Assembly (NCBI GenBank): GCA_036435485.1 | Contig: CM071594.1 | Span: 103,567,001-103,631,000, forward strand | Source of the DNA: Saposhnikovia divaricata | Lineage: Eukaryota; Streptophyta; Magnoliopsida; Apiales; Apiaceae | Length of the DNA: 64,000 nucleotides | Reading direction: 5' to 3' | In this document: in pieces, positions 12,072-25,351 of the stretch | Position numbering within the stretch: the first letter of the stretch is position 1 | Layout: each line of letters opens with the position of its first letter | Translations under genes and position numbers: made by a program | The notes under the pieces: model-generated | The model's database searches: none | What the model was told of the DNA's origin: nothing | What the model saw: only the letters and a program-made list of their open reading frames with translations

Positions 12072-13482
12072 CTTGCTCCTCAATTACTTGAGTTGCAGGC
12101 TCCAAAGAAATTTCATTGTGAGATTCTGAAAGAAGAGTGTCTTGTAGATTTGATTTTGGCAACTCCCCCTGAGAAATAGAGGGAGTTTCAAGTGTGATGT
12201 GCTCTCCACTCAGTGTTGTGCCAGCCTTATCACTCCCAAGTGCTGACTCAATACAAGAAGGTGCATTGGGGAAGATGCTTGATTCTATAGATGCACCCTG
12301 TTGAGAGAGTACATCTAGTGAGCTGTTTGCCCCTGATTTTACAACTTCGGCCATTTGTGTGACTGAAGAGGTGGCTTTAGATTTGTTCTTCTTCTTTGGC
12401 CTTAGTAACGGTGACTCAGGTTCCTCACTTTCTAAACCTAATTCTACAGCCAATGCTACTTCTGTCAGGATAGTCAAAGGTTCAGATTCAATCTGTTTTC
12501 TAATCTTCTCTTTTTTACTAACATCACCCTGCTGAGAGGATGATGCAGGTGGCTCTGTGTTTGGTAGTGTGTTTGACTGAGAGGGTTGGTTAGTAAGCCC
12601 TGGGTTAGCATTTTGATCTACTTGCTTGGGCTTAGCTAACTGAGATTTTGAATCAAATATTGGCATGTTGTGGGGGTAAGTCCTAAATAAACTCTTCATA
12701 TGGGGAGTTATTTTAAATCTTACATCCACATCATTCCTAGTCTCCAAATTACCAAAAATGAGTTTGATCATGGATCTAGGATAGCCTATTCTACTCTTAT
12801 CTATTCCAGGCAATTCAATTAATTTATTATCTACAAAATTAAGTGCAGATTGAATAAAACGAGGAAAGAAAATTTCAGTACCTCTCTTGGCTGAGTTCTT
12901 ACCAAGTCTCCCATACAACTCTTGCATAATAAGTTGGCCAATATTGATCTTTTTCCCATAAGCTAAGGCATAGCCTATTTGCTGTGCAGGGGCACTGATT
13001 TGGTCAAAGCTTGACTTTCTTGCTGTGAAGACTTGAAGAATGGTGGCAAAGACATAACTCCATTCCTTCCTCGAGAACTTCCTATTCAAATGTCCAAGTT
13101 TGATTTCATCTGAGTAGTGAATGAAATTAAAGAAGTCCTCCAATTCACCATTTGTGGCTGGACTGTCATACAACTCCTGTTGTAAGCCCAGTGCTTGATT
13201 CATGTCTTCAGTGGTGATAGTGATTTCCTTGTCCTGAATTTTGCAGTATACTATGTATGATGTTATTGCATTCTCTAGGGCCACAACTTCCACAGTAGAA
13301 GTTCTCCAAAATTGTTCCAGTAGGTCTAGATACAGAGTTGGGTTGGCAGAGAGTGCATCCTTGATGTATGACTGTGACATCCATCGAACAAAGCACTTGA
13401 AGTTCACATTGGGTGCTTCAACATCGTTGGTTATTGCGATGAAGTTTGTTTGTTTGGGTATGGTGAGTTGAGTGTTTGCCAT
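12072..13482 (-). pseudogene. Sirevirus A extra ORF (downstream of pol), N-terminal part
   Basis: An open minus-strand frame begins with ATG at 13482 (MANTQLTIPKQT). Residues 30-240 form an ordered region with SQSYIKDALSANPTLYLDLLEQFW and a KEW...QIGYALAYGKKINIG block. From about residue 270 it becomes Ser/Thr/Glu-rich with a basic KKKNKSK cluster. It lies downstream of RNase H, where Sireviruses may carry an env-like ORF. I see no signal peptide or convincing membrane helix. The same family occurs at 22-24 kb and 52.6-56.3 kb (QIGY, and FARF or FPRF-like motifs). I know such proteins from asterid genomes but not their function. It is interrupted at 12071 by an LTR-like insertion and lost beyond 9643. 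Confidence 0.7.
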
Positions 13483-13490
13483 TGATACAC

Positions 13491-13521
13491 ACACCCACAC
13501 ACACACAGAGAGAGAGAGAGA

Positions 13522-13591
<70 letters not shown>

Positions 13592-13592
13592 A
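13491..13592. repeat. (AC)n then (AG)n microsatellite at the extra ORF start
   Basis: An ACAC run passes into about 80 bp of AG repeats. On the minus strand this is a CT-rich tract just upstream of the extra ORF start codon. Long CT tracts often lie in plant 5' leaders, so a promoter or leader role is possible but unproven. Confidence 0.9.
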
Positions 13593-13599
13593 GAGAATG

Positions 13600-14400
13600 A
13601 AGGTTGAAGAAGAAATTTAGCTTTTGAGATTTGGGTTTTCAGGGGTTTTGGAATTTCAGATGCTTGAGAAATCGAATGAAATGAATCGAATAGATGTAGA
13701 ATTGTATAAGTATGAAGTACTTGAATTGTCGATTAGATATATGTTTTGTATCGACAAGTCAGGCATTCAAGAAGTAGATATCAACTATTCGATAAGTCAA
13801 GAAAGGCTTAATCGATATCTCAAGCAGTTGGCAACTCACAGCTGGCAGTTATCTAACTTAGAATAAATTCTAAATTAGGTAAAATATGTTTTTATGAGTG
13901 ATTTAAAATTCTGAATAAAAATCCAAAAACGGTTAAGATTCAGCGAAAATTCAGTCTTTTCAAATTATTCGAGAAGTCAGTCATTAGATAACTCAAATGT
14001 CCTATTCGAGAAGTCAAGTAAGTCTCTGTTCGATTTCTCCAAAATGCATTATTCGAGAACTCAAGAGTGTTCCAAATAGACTTATTAGAGAAATCGACCA
14101 TAGACATGAAAGTCATTAGAGAAGTCTGACATATCGAGCTATACTTTCCACTCATAAAATTCAATTTTCACTATCTTTTCAAAATTCACCAGAATTATTC
14201 AATGAAGAACATTCTAACAAAGTAAATAGTGATAATCTTAAAATTTCATAGAAATTTCAAGCTAATTCGAATATGATTTCAACATATGCAACAAATCTAA
14301 AATATTTATAAATCATATTCCAGCCAACACTTACTTCAAAAATATTGAGCATTTAGATAAAGTAAGTGTTTACTGCTGCAACAACCTAGTAGATATTTTC
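13600..14400 (-). other. Sirevirus A spacer between RNase H and extra ORF, with repeated TCGAGAA motif
   Basis: There is no coding frame of note. The motif family TTCGAGAA, TTCGATAAGTC and TATCGA followed by AGTCA or ACTCA recurs roughly ten times between 13670 and 14150. The same vocabulary recurs in the 5' LTR at 34080-34465. The spacer may hold the promoter of the extra ORF. Confidence 0.7.
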
Positions 14401-14402
14401 AC

Positions 14403-17400
14403 TTAACCAGAATCTGACGAATTCAACATTCCAATCTCACTAACCAACCTTGTAAAGGTGGCTTCATCTAATGACTTAGTGAATATGTCAACTAGTTGTT
14501 TATCTGTAGAGACATAATGCAACTCAATGGTTCCATTAGTTGCATGCTCTCTAATAAAATGATATCTGATGTCAATGTGCTTTGTTCTAGAATGATTGAC
14601 AGGATTGGCAACTATAGAGATTGCACTTGTGTTGTCACACATGATTGGAATTCTTTCCAACACAAGTCCATAATCTCTAAGTTGGTTTCTAATCCAAATC
14701 ACTTGAGCACAGCAACTTCCAACAGCTATGTATTCAGCCTCAGCTGTGGAAGTTGACATAGATTGTTGTTTCTTGCTGTACCAAGAGACTAACCTTTGTC
14801 CAAGAAACTGGCATCTACCTGAGGTGCTTTTCTTATCCACTCTGCATCGAGCATTATCAGCATCAGAATAACCAACCAGATTGAACCCCGTGTCCTTAGG
14901 ATACCATGAATCCAAGTTTGGGGTGCCCTTCAGATATCTAAAGATCCTCTTTATAGCAATCAAGTGTGACTCCTTTGGATTTGATTGAAACCTTGCACAC
15001 AAGCATGTAGCAAACATGATGTCTGGCCTACTTGCAGTGAGATAGAGTAGAGAACCAACCATGCCTCTGTAGACTGAGATATCTACTTTCTTGCCTTTAG
15101 CATCTTCATCCAATTTAGTGGCAGTGGCCATGGGAGTCTTTGTAGGTGAGCAGTCTTCTAAGTCAAACTTCTTCAATAAGTCCTTGATGTACTTGGTTTG
15201 ACTGATGAAGATACCATCCTTCCTCTGACTAACTTGCAATCCAAGAAAGAATGTCAATTCTCCCATCATAGTTATCTCATATCTGCTTTGCATGAGCTTA
15301 GAGAATTTCTCACACAGTTTCTCATTAGTAGATCCAAATATGATATCATCCACATAGATCTGAACTAGGATAATATCATTACCATGCTTCTTGTAAAACA
15401 GTGTCTTGTCCAATGTGCCTCTAGTGAATTGATTTTCAAGAAGAAATTGTGATAAAGTGTCATACCATGCCCTTGGAGCCTGCTTAAGTCCATACAATGC
15501 CTTAAGCAATTTGTAGACAAATTCTGGGAAATGTGGATCCTCAAAGCCAGGTGGCTGCTGCACATAAACTTCTTCTTCCAACTCTTCATTCAGAAATGCA
15601 CTCTTGACATCCATCTGATAGACTTTGAAGTTTGAGTGAGCAGCAAATGCCAAGAAGATTCTGATGGCTTCCAATCTAGCAACAGGGGCAAAAGTCTCAT
15701 CATAATCAATGTCTTCCTGTTGAGAGTATCCTTTTGCAACCAACCTTGCTTTGCTTCTTACTATTACACCATCTTCATCCATTTTATTCTTCAGAACCCA
15801 TTTTGTTCCAACAATGGTTCTGTTCTTTGGTGCAGGCATAAGTTCCCATACTTTGTTTCTTTCAAATTGATTCAGCTCCTCTTGTATAGCAATAATCCAA
15901 TCTGGATCCAACAGTGCATCATCAAGTTTCTTAGGCTCAATCTGAGATGGAAAGCAACCATAGAGACACTCATTTTGAGTTGCTCTCCTAGTTCTCACTC
16001 CTGCATTCAGATCTCCAATAATTTGCTCTGTAGTGTGTGATATATCCCATTTTCTTGAATGCTCAGTTTGATTTCTCAACCTTGATGTTGCTTCATCATC
16101 CAAGTCATGATCATTTTTATTTCCTCCCCCTGTGAAGTTGTCACTATTCACAGGTTTGTCTTGGATGCTAGTCTCTTCACTGTTGATTGGCACAAATTCT
16201 TCTCTTGCTTCATCATTCACTGGAGTTTGTTGGATTGTAGTCTCAACTTCAGTTTCAATCTCTTCAATAGAATCATCTAGATTTTCAAACCTTAATGGAT
16301 CTTTATCTTCATCATTGACTTCTTCTAAACCAGGTAGTCTACTGTCATCAAAAGTCACATCTGTGCTTTCCATCACATTCTTTTGACTGATGACATAAAC
16401 TTTGTATGCAATTCTTTCCATAGAATAGCCAAGAAAAATTCCATCAAATGCCTTTGCATCAAATTTTCCAACATATTCTGAATTGTCTTTTAACACAAAG
16501 CATTTGCTTCTAAAAGTATGAACATACTTTAGAGTGGGCTTCTTTCCAGTCATCAAGTTTTAAGGTGTTTTTCCAGTGTTTTTGTTGATGAGGGTTCTGT
16601 TCTGAATATAGCATGCAGAGCTCACAGCCTCATCCCAAAAACATGTAGGCATTTTTGTATCAAGCATCATTGTTCTAGCAGCTTCAATCAGAGTCCTATT
16701 CTTTCTCTCAACAACTCCATTTTGTTGTGGAGTCCTTGGAGCTAAGAATTGTTGTGAAATGCCATTCTCTTTGCAGAATGCTTCAAGTAATGCATTTCTC
16801 AACTCTGTTCCATTATCACTTCTCAATGCAATCACATTTGCATTGTTGGCCTTTGCTTCCTTATCAACCTTCTTTATGTGCTCAATGACTACTTGTGGAG
16901 CCGCATCCTTTTATGCTAGAAATTCCACCCATGTATACCCTGTGTAGTCATCAACCATCACTAGGGCATACTTCTTTCTTGAGAGTGATATAATATTGAT
17001 AGGCCCAAAGTTGCAGGGGCTTTGTTATTGATGTTACTGTCTTTGGATTATGGCTTGACCTTTTCATCTTCCCCTTTTGACAAGCCTCACACACTCCTTC
17101 TTGACAGAATTCAAGTGTGGGCATGCCTCTTACTAACTCTCTTTTGACCAGAGAATTAATGGCCTTGAAGTTCAAGTGTGATAACTTCTTGTGCCACAGC
17201 CAACAATCTTCATTTGATGCTTTTGAGTAGAAGGAATAAACTTTGTCCTTGCTTGCAGAGTCCATATTGGCTACAAACAGGCTTTCTTTCCTTACTCCAG
17301 ATAGAGCAAAGTCACCAGTCTTCTTGTGGGTGATCAAACATTCATCCTTGTCAAAATTCACTTTGAATCCTCTGTCAATAAATTGACCAAAACTTAGCAG

Positions 17401-17658
17401 ATTATGCTTGAGTCCCTTGACTAGTGCTACATCTTCAATGATGACATTACCAACTTTTACCTTGCCATATCCCAATGTGTTACCCATGCTGTCATCTCCA
17501 GAAGCAACCACTGGGCCAGCCTTCTCCTCATACTGTGATAGCAGGGCCATATCACCAGTCATGTAATTTAAGCATCCACTGTCCAAAATCCAAATGACCT
17601 TTTTTTCATTTTCTTTGCCCTGCAAACACAAAGGTATTACTTCTTCTTTGGTACCCAA
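14403..17658 (-). pseudogene. Sirevirus A pol polyprotein, broken
   Basis: In order: a protease motif DSGC in a degraded context (CLNYMTGD instead of SRHMTG) near 17560, a GAG-pre-integrase HKKLSHLNF with CEAC, and integrase SDNGTE and VVERKNRTL (16560-16835). Then comes an open frame of 717 codons (14403-16556) with the integrase C-terminus, RT (WVLKNKMDEDG, QMDVKSAFLN, YVDDIIFGS at about residue 400) and RNase H (CDNTSAISI, HIDIRYHFIREH). Breaks seen are a short deletion around the first integrase Asp near 17020, an in-frame TAA near 16915, and a TAA at 16560. RT and RNase H look intact but could not be made as one polyprotein. Confidence 0.9.
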
Positions 17659-19420
17659 ACAAGTTTGGGTCCACTTGGCTCAGAAACAAATTTATCATAA
17701 ACAACATGCCTAATCACTTTCTTAGGGCTTGTCTTCTTGTCACTGCTAGAAGTCTTAGAAACTGAGTTCTCAGACTTAGGTGACAGAGGTACCTTCCTAA
17801 CTTTAGGAGGAATTGAAGACTCTGGCCTTGTGTAGTGTGTGTGAATATTATGACTGATGCAACCATCCATGAATTATCTTCTTAAATTAAAACAGCTAGT
17901 CATAACATTCATATTGCATGGCATGCAATCAAATTTATCACAAAAGGCGAGTCTCTATGTCTTAAAGGCACAGAGCAATCATAGAATGGCTTAGCTACAC
18001 TACCAGTTGGTTTCTTGCAAGCATGAGTTAAGTGATTAGTGCTAAAACAGTTTTGACAAGCTTTCCTAGGAGCATTTGGCACATAAGCATAATTGTTATC
18101 CTTGTTTATCCCTAGTTTGCCATTCCTGTTATGTTTCTTGTTAGCAATTTTCTTCTAAGATTCATTTTTCCCAGCTGAAACAAACTTCACAAACTTCTCA
18201 GGTCTAGGTCTACCTCCTACTGGCTCCTTGGCTTTTGGCTTGACACTCTCACCCTTAGAGGATGCTGGTTATTCAGTAGACTGTGCCTCATCCTCATCAT
18301 TCAACATTTGTTTAATGAGTAAGGCATTCTCATCAATCTAAAATGTTGGTTCTTTAAAAATTGGAGACTTAGTCTTTTTCAAAATGTGAGGTACTTCCTC
18401 CTGAACAACTATGTCATCTTCAATGACAACATAGCCTTTCCTCTGTTTAAGAGTGTCATAGTCAAGTCCAATGGCAGCCTTGGGTTTAGCTTGGTTTCTC
18501 ACATGGTAGGACTGCAATAGACTAGATGAGTTCTTAAAAGATTTTAGTTTGAATTCATTTTCAGCTAGCTCATCCCTAAGAGCCTTCTCAACCTGACTAG
18601 CACATAGAACCTTATTCTGCAGATATTAAACTTCTTTCTTAAGGTTATCTACTTGCTCAAGTTCCTCATTCTTCCTGTTTAACAATTCATTTCTAGCAGA
18701 CAGTTTAGCAATCTCTTCATTAGCAGCTGTCATACTAGTATGAATATTAAACATTTCAATAGACAGTTGTTCAACCATGCATTTATATTCAGAAATAGAC
18801 ATATCTATTGTAGTGAGAGAAGGTACCTGAGAGTTAGATGGAGATTGTTCATCCTTGGAATCAGCCATCAAGGCATAGTTGCAGAATTCTTGATCTTCTC
18901 CATCACTATCAGAGTCATCCCAACACTTCGCTTCAGCTATGTAGGCCTTGCCTTGTGTTTACTTTTTCAGAAGGGCCCCATACTTAGCTTCAAGTCTAGA
19001 AACTCCTTATCCTTCTTTTTAGGCTTCTTGCATTCACTGGCAAAATGCCCTAGGTCATTTCATCTATAACACCTTACAGATGACCTATCCACATGGCTGG
19101 TTTTGAATTTATTCTTGTTTACTTTCACATGTGTCTTGCTCTTGTTGAATGAATGGTTTTGGGGTCTAAGTTTGAAGGGTTGGTTTTTCTTGAATCTAAT
19201 GTTTGGAAATTTTCTGGCCATGAAAGCATATGAAGTATTTTCCATGCCATCTAGCTCTTCAAGAGTATAGAACTCTTCTTCTTCATTCTCCTCAACAGGT
19301 TCAGTCACTTCACCTTCATTTTCTTCATCATCTACTATCTCCTCTATCCTCAGCTGAATTGTAGATGCTTCTAGGTCTTGAATAGATTTGCTGACAATCA
19401 AGGCACATGGTGTGTTTATC
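17637..19420 (-). pseudogene. Sirevirus A gag, C-terminal part
   Basis: Fragments in several frames cover the gag C-terminus. At 19030-19080 a zinc knuckle is readable (GHFASECKK), but a TAG stop replaces a residue in front of it. At about 18020-18062 a second CCHC-like motif reads CQNCFSTNHLTHAC. The region 18626-18871 looks like coiled coil (EEIAKLSARNELLNRKNEEL). Gag ends WVPKKK and stop at 17637, and pol runs in another frame across this point. A TGCAG lies 17 nt after the stop. At 19420 gag is cut by Sirevirus B and resumes at 32757. Confidence 0.8.
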
Positions 19421-20942
19421 CGTTAGGTCCAATATGTTTGTAGAAGGGGGGTTGAATACAAACAGTACTGTTTAATCGAAATTTGTCCGGATAATTTAAT
19501 TTATATTTTGACAAATTTGAGCGGAATTAAATGAAACAAAATTCAAGTTGAATATAAAATTATATTAACTTGAGGGGTTTGTTACAAATACAGTACAGAA
19601 TTTATATCTAGTTAATAAAAACAAATTAGAAAATTCGACATGAATTTTTCTAGATTTGTTAATAAAAATCAAGATATAGATTAAGAGTAAAAACTCTCTA
19701 ATAGTACAAGAGTATCAAGTAAACAAGTTCTATCGGATCAGATATTAAAAATAAGATGAACTTGATTTTCTATGATTTTTTCTGCTCCTGCAGGTTGTGT
19801 TCTTGATGAAAGAGAAGAGAGTAAACTGCCTTTGTTGAATGTAATATTCTTGTCTGTCTGTCTTGTGTCATCTGTGTCTTCATATATAATATTTACTGCC
19901 TCTTTATCTTCAAATATAACTGTCAAGACAATAGGCAATACAATCTATTCTTCCAAGACAATCAATTTTGTACTGCCAAGACAATATGCAATACAATCGG
20001 CAAGACAATCAGGTTCTTCCAAGACAATCGGCAAGACAATCAAATTCTGAGATCTTTGTCTTGCTTTATCAATAATTATCATTCTGTCTGAAGCTTTTTC
20101 TGTTTGATCATTATCAAGACAATCTGATTTGAACTGTCAAGACAATCGTCAAGACAATCAAATCAGATTTTTATTCTTCTTTTTTAAAGCTGTTCAGAAT
20201 TAATCATCACCAAGACAATCGGCAAGACAATCACAGATTGTCTTGCTATACTAATTTACTCCTTCAAAACAATCGGCAAGATAATCTCAGATTGTCTTGC
20301 TAGTTCATTTTTTCAGTTTTAAATTAAACTGATTAATAAATAATCATTTTAATTTAACCTTACTTAAATAATAATTATTCAGATTTAATTAATTTAATAA
20401 TTAATTTAATTAATGAATTAATTCTTGATGAATTAATTTATTAATTAAATTGACTACTTGATTTAAATTAATTAAAGAAGAATAATTATATATCCTTGGA
20501 TTGTCTTAATTATTTTCTGAATCACTGAAAGTAATAAAGGAATACCACTGAATATTTTGTTGACGTTCCATGCACGGTCTGGTTCATGAACGACTAACTT
20601 CAATGACTGTCCTTTAATTTTCACATTAAAAATGTGATTCATTTTTCTTCTCATTTCTTTCTCCTTCTTGTACTCCACTGTATTCTGTCTGAACCTGTCA
20701 CTCTAGAAATCTCTGTCTTAGAAACAAATCCACTTCTTTGATGCTATACTGAGGCTTGATCAGCAATCTGAGCTTCTTCCAGTGTAAAACATCAAAACTA
20801 TAGATTGACTTTAGGGTTTTTCTTCTGACAGATAGTACCTCCTGAGATTCCTGTGACAGTTAAAGTTATTTACTTATTACAATCTAAGCTTAAGTTGAGT
20901 TGAGTCCTCGAACTACAGATAGGCTGTGTCATATGCCTTTCA
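19421..20942 (-). repeat. 3' LTR of Sirevirus B
   Basis: Spans 1,522 bp. The outer end on the plus strand is CG instead of the expected TG, a point change compared with the partner LTR. It holds more than ten copies of CAAGACAAT and its complement between 19920 and 20310. Short frames within it are not genes. Confidence 0.95.
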
Positions 20943-20956
20943 ATCTCCCCCTATTT
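20943..20956 (-). promoter_or_regulatory. Polypurine tract of Sirevirus B
   Basis: On the minus strand AAATAGGGGGAGAT abuts the LTR start TGAAAGG. Sireviruses D and E have purine-rich GAGAT at the same place. Confidence 0.85.
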
Positions 20957-21204
20957 GTTTGTTAGAAAATAACAAGCAAATACCTAGGGGATTACTCAAC
21001 TAACTCAACTTAACTTAGTAAAAGATAAAACTTTAAATACAAAGTAAATAAAATAAAGGTTCTGGTTTATATTTAACATTGTCCAGATTCAAACATAAAA
21101 GATAAATACAAGATAGATGATCCTCTAGACTGATCATATAATACAATTTTCTATCTTGTCCTATCTAATCCCTAAAGATATCACATGTAGAGCTGATCTT
21201 CATT

Positions 21205-24063
21205 TAGAAGTATCTTCCTCCCTTATCTCTCCAGGTTCAACTTCATCTTCTTGTTCTAGAAATCTTCTGATATTTTTTGTGTCAAATCGTTCTTGATCAT
21301 CCAAGGTTTTGATCAAATCTTTGTCAAGTACACGTTCATAATCTGACACAAGGCCTTTAGGTTTCTTAGGCAAAAGTCCAAGGTTGCCTCATAGCCGATT
21401 CCGAAGCATGTAATATTTCTTTTCAAAGCCAGTTAAAGCATATGATCGAATAATGTCAGCAACAAAGATACTTTCTTTATCTTCGAATCCTGTAGTCCTC
21501 AGCATATGTTCTAACCAGACCAGATGAGATGCAGTATATAATTTCATCGACTTAGAATCAAGGAAGCAAGAATGTAGTGTATTACCCTTGAGAAACTTAA
21601 CATGATGTGGAGTTTGAATAACTTGTGGACTATTCCTTTGAGCAAACTCCAAAAGTCTTTCATGAAGTAAAATATTCAGTTCAGAAAACCTTTTTACCTT
21701 TAGAGACATGATCCACAGTTCAATCAAGCTTCTCTGTTGAAAGATTTGAAGTGACACATAGAGAGAACCCATTGTACGAGAGTCAATCTGAATTATCAGT
21801 TGATCTGCACATCTGTCAAACCCAGCTACTATCCTCGAGATTTCCAGCATCAATGCATCCATATATTGCAAGTAATTTGGATTGGTCTCTTGAAACTGTT
21901 GAAGTAGTTGGAGAAAACTTTCATCATCATTAGCAGCGTTTTGAATAGAATCAAAAATTTCTCTTGCTCTCTCCCACTTTGGACCAATCTTCAACTGAAT
22001 ATCTCTTTTCTTTTCTTGTACACTGATTGCATGTAGCTTTTGTTTCTCTGCATCTTCAGCTTGCTTCAGCTTCAATCTTTTATCCACTACTTGTCTGGTC
22101 TTCTCAAGCTTAGCTTGTCTCATCTGACGATCAGCTTTCTCCTCTTGAAGTTCCTTCTCAAATTCACGATCATCTTGCCAGTTTGAAAGATCTTCTTCAA
22201 TATCATTCAATTGTTGTACCTCAAAATTACTATTCTTGAGATCAAAATCAAAATCTGATGTTCACTCGAGGATATGTCACTCTCCTTTCGTGCATGTGTT
22301 TCACTCATATTTAAGGTGGTCCTCACATCACTCAACACTAGCTCCTTTCCTTGAGCTGTACCTGCAAATGAAATCACCCTAGCCTCTTCTGGAGAGGTCA
22401 GTGGTGGTGCAATGGGAGTTCGCAATTCCCAATCCTCAGTCATCTCTATTAATTCATTTGGATTTGATAACTGAATTTCTTCAGTGATAGGATGACCAAG
22501 TTGCCCTTCACTTTCTCCAGATAAATCTGCGAGTGAAGAATCCCTTGATGGAGCCAGGAATGTTCCTCCTGGGAGGGGAGAAGATGACTCTATTATAACT
22601 GGTTGAGAGTCAAGATTTCCCTCTGAAGCCTGTGAAGGCTCTTCTACCGTAACAATGGTAGGCACTGTCTCAATAACAATCCTATCATGCACTCCTTGCT
22701 CAGTGTCCTTAATAACATCAGATTCTAAGGTAATGTTTTCCCCCATTGTGAGTAATAGAAGTGTGCTTGACTCTGTACAAGGTGCCACGGCCCTTTGGCG
22801 AATTTCAATAATTTCATCCTGTTGAGAGGATGAAATTATTAACAGTTCATCGGCCATTTCAATGTCCAAGTCCTTTTGGGAGGAAATGGATGGGCTAACA
22901 GATGCCTCAAGTAGTAGGTTTCTCCTCTTCTTTGGTGGAGGCAGAGTTGTGGGATCACTCAAATTATCACTTCTTCTATCAGCTCTTTTTGTCAACAACT
23001 TGCTTCTGGCTTTAGGTTTAGAGATTTGATTAGACACAGTGTTTGGCTCTAAGACCTGGGATAGAGGCTGTGGTTCTACAACCTCTTGGTCTGACCTATC
23101 AGCCACTTGGGCTCCAGAAACAGTTTGAGAGATAGAAGGCAATACCTGCTCCGTTGATGCAGTAGCTGTACCTGAAGGAATGGATTGATCCATTTGAGGT
23201 TGAAGTTCAGGGACAGGTACATTTTCAGGTTCAGGTTCAGGTGCATTTACAAGTCGAGGAATGACAGGTAGATTTATGAAGGTAGACAAATATGGTGTAA
23301 CATACACTGGCACATTTGTTAATTTTCTATGTGTATCAAGGCTAGTGAATATTTTCTTGGTTTGCCTGCCTGATACCATTGGGTTGTCATTCCTAAAGAT
23401 TGCTTGTTGACCAACAGGAACAAGATGATTAAATATCAAAGTTAAGAATCTAGGATAATAACATAAAACTTTATTACCCTCATCAAAATCCCTTCTGGCC
23501 TTAACAATTCTACCAATAATAATATTCCAAAGTAGATTACCAATATTGATTCTACGGTTGTTAGCAACAACATAACCAATAGTTTGTAACATAGAGGTAA
23601 GTAAATGAAAGTTACCTCTGGCTGTATTAGCAAATACCTTGGAGATCGTGTCGAAAAATGCATCCCATTGTTGAACCAAGTTCCTTTTGCTCAAGTTGTT
23701 CATATCAATTACTCTACGATAATTAATATCACTGAAAAATTGATAGAGTTGTTCACTGGTTGGAAACGGATCAAAATTATCCACCGGAAGGCCCAATACA
23801 GTAGTAAGGGTTGATTTAGTCACAACGTGGTGTGTTCCATCAAAGTCAAAAGAGAATGAGGTCAAATCTTCAGACACCACAGCTTCTGTGCAAATCAATC
23901 TCAGTGGTCCTATTTTAATTGGGGCTTCCATCGAAATAGCAGTTCGGATAATTGAATCATCATTTAAAAACCGTATCCAAGGCTTAAATCGATCATAGGG
24001 ACAATCGTTCGGATTAAAATACCCAACCAAATTATGCTTCATTATCTCAAAATTATCAGCCAT
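21205..24063 (-). pseudogene. Extra ORF of Sirevirus B (about 950 codons, near-complete)
   Basis: The first frame starts with ATG at 24063 (MADNFEIMKHNL) and runs to 22207. It continues in an overlapping frame to 21389, then past a single TGA to a stop near 21205. Residues 1-260 form the ordered N-terminus (LPVDNFDP, QQWDAFFDTISKVF, IGYVVANNRRINIGNLLW). The middle is Pro/Ser/Glu-rich with a basic cluster (KKRRNLL). The C-terminal third begins with a highly charged coiled coil (EEKADRQMRQAKLEKTRQ) and ends in a more ordered segment. I find no clear membrane helix or enzyme motif. It shares layout with the ORFs at 12-13.5 kb and 52.6-56.3 kb. Nuclear or nucleic-acid-binding function is possible from the basic cluster but is a guess. 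Confidence 0.75.
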
Positions 24064-25351
24064 TTTTTAATACAAAAACACACTTCAATTTTAGGAAGAT
24101 TAAAACAATTCGAAAATTTTCAGAATTATTAATTAATTAAAATTAATTAAAAATTCGAATTAATTCAATGTTGTCAGAAAAATCCCAAAAATTAGTATGA
24201 TGATCTTCTAAACACTGGGAGTCTCAATCTATTTTTAGATTTTAAAGAAAAAATTCAAAACTCTCAGAACAGTGAAAACCGATTGAAATTTTTGAAAAAA
24301 TTGATTTTCAAAAACTTAACGAAATTCGTAGATATTCGGTTCAATAAACAGGAAATTGAACGATCTACTTAAATCCAGTCTCAGATTTCAGTTTTTTTGA
24401 AGAAAATCGAACAGAGTTTCAGTGCAAAGGTCGTGTGTATTGTATGTATATGTGAACTGGGCTCTGTGTCAATACACTAGAGAGATAGAACTGAAGTGTT
24501 GATTGTCTTGGTACTTTTTTTTTTGTTTAAGTACAGAATTAACACTACAAGACAATCGGTTGATTGTCTTGCCGATTGTCTTGGTAGTTCAAAAACTATC
24601 AAGACAATCGTTTACTATACTGATAAATTAAAAAAAACGTAAATAATTTTTTTTTTAAATACTGAAATGATACTCCAAGACAATCAAGTGATTGTCTTGC
24701 CGATTGTCTTGGTAGTTTAAAAACTATCAAGACAATCATCTCTTGAGTAAAAAAAAATAAAACAAAACAAATAAACTGAAAAATATTTTATTATTTAAAA
24801 AATAACCTGCCAAGACAATATGTGGATTGTCTTGGCGATTGTCTTGATATTATAATGACAAACAAGACAATCGATTAATCTGCTAATTTTATACTAATAA
24901 AATACAAATTAATGTGCATAATTAATCCAATTAAAATACACTCTTATTTATTATTAAAATTACTATAAATAAATATTTAGTAAACACATGGATTAATCTT
25001 TTTACGACAACAAATATAAATAACAAAAGGACAAACACTACAAAACATTTAATAAAATATTAAATATATTTACAAGAACATTTATAACAAATTAATGAAT
25101 CTAAATATTTTCTAATAAATAACTTTCTAATAGAAAATTATTTAAAGAGAGAATATGATTCATTAAAATATCACAAATATTCCAAAACACAAGAAGTAAT
25201 AAAGAAGTTATTATTAACATGTTGACAAAGATTTTTAGCAATCACAAGCAATAAAAAGTTGATAAAATAATTATGCAAGTGATTAAAATTTAAAAATAAT
25301 AACAAAATCACTTGCAAATTATTAAAGAATAAACCTCAGATATTAACCAGC
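24064..25351 (-). other. Sirevirus B spacer between RNase H and extra ORF, GATTGTCTTG hairpins
   Basis: Non-coding and AT-rich. Between 24500 and 24870 the decamer GATTGTCTTG and its complement CAAGACAATC occur about a dozen times. Several form the mirrored block GATTGTCTTGCCGATTGTCTTG, with inverted copies on either side that could pair as hairpins. The same decamer fills the LTRs. The part from 24900 to 25350 is plain AT-rich sequence. Confidence 0.85.

Noticed and set aside
20472..20678. Open frame inside the LTR of B, repeated at 32281-32487
   Set aside because: It recurs only because the LTR is duplicated, it is short, and it matches nothing I know.
24500..24870. CRISPR-like repeat array
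   Set aside because: The GATTGTCTTG copies are irregularly spaced, in both orientations and also in LTRs of a plant retrotransposon.
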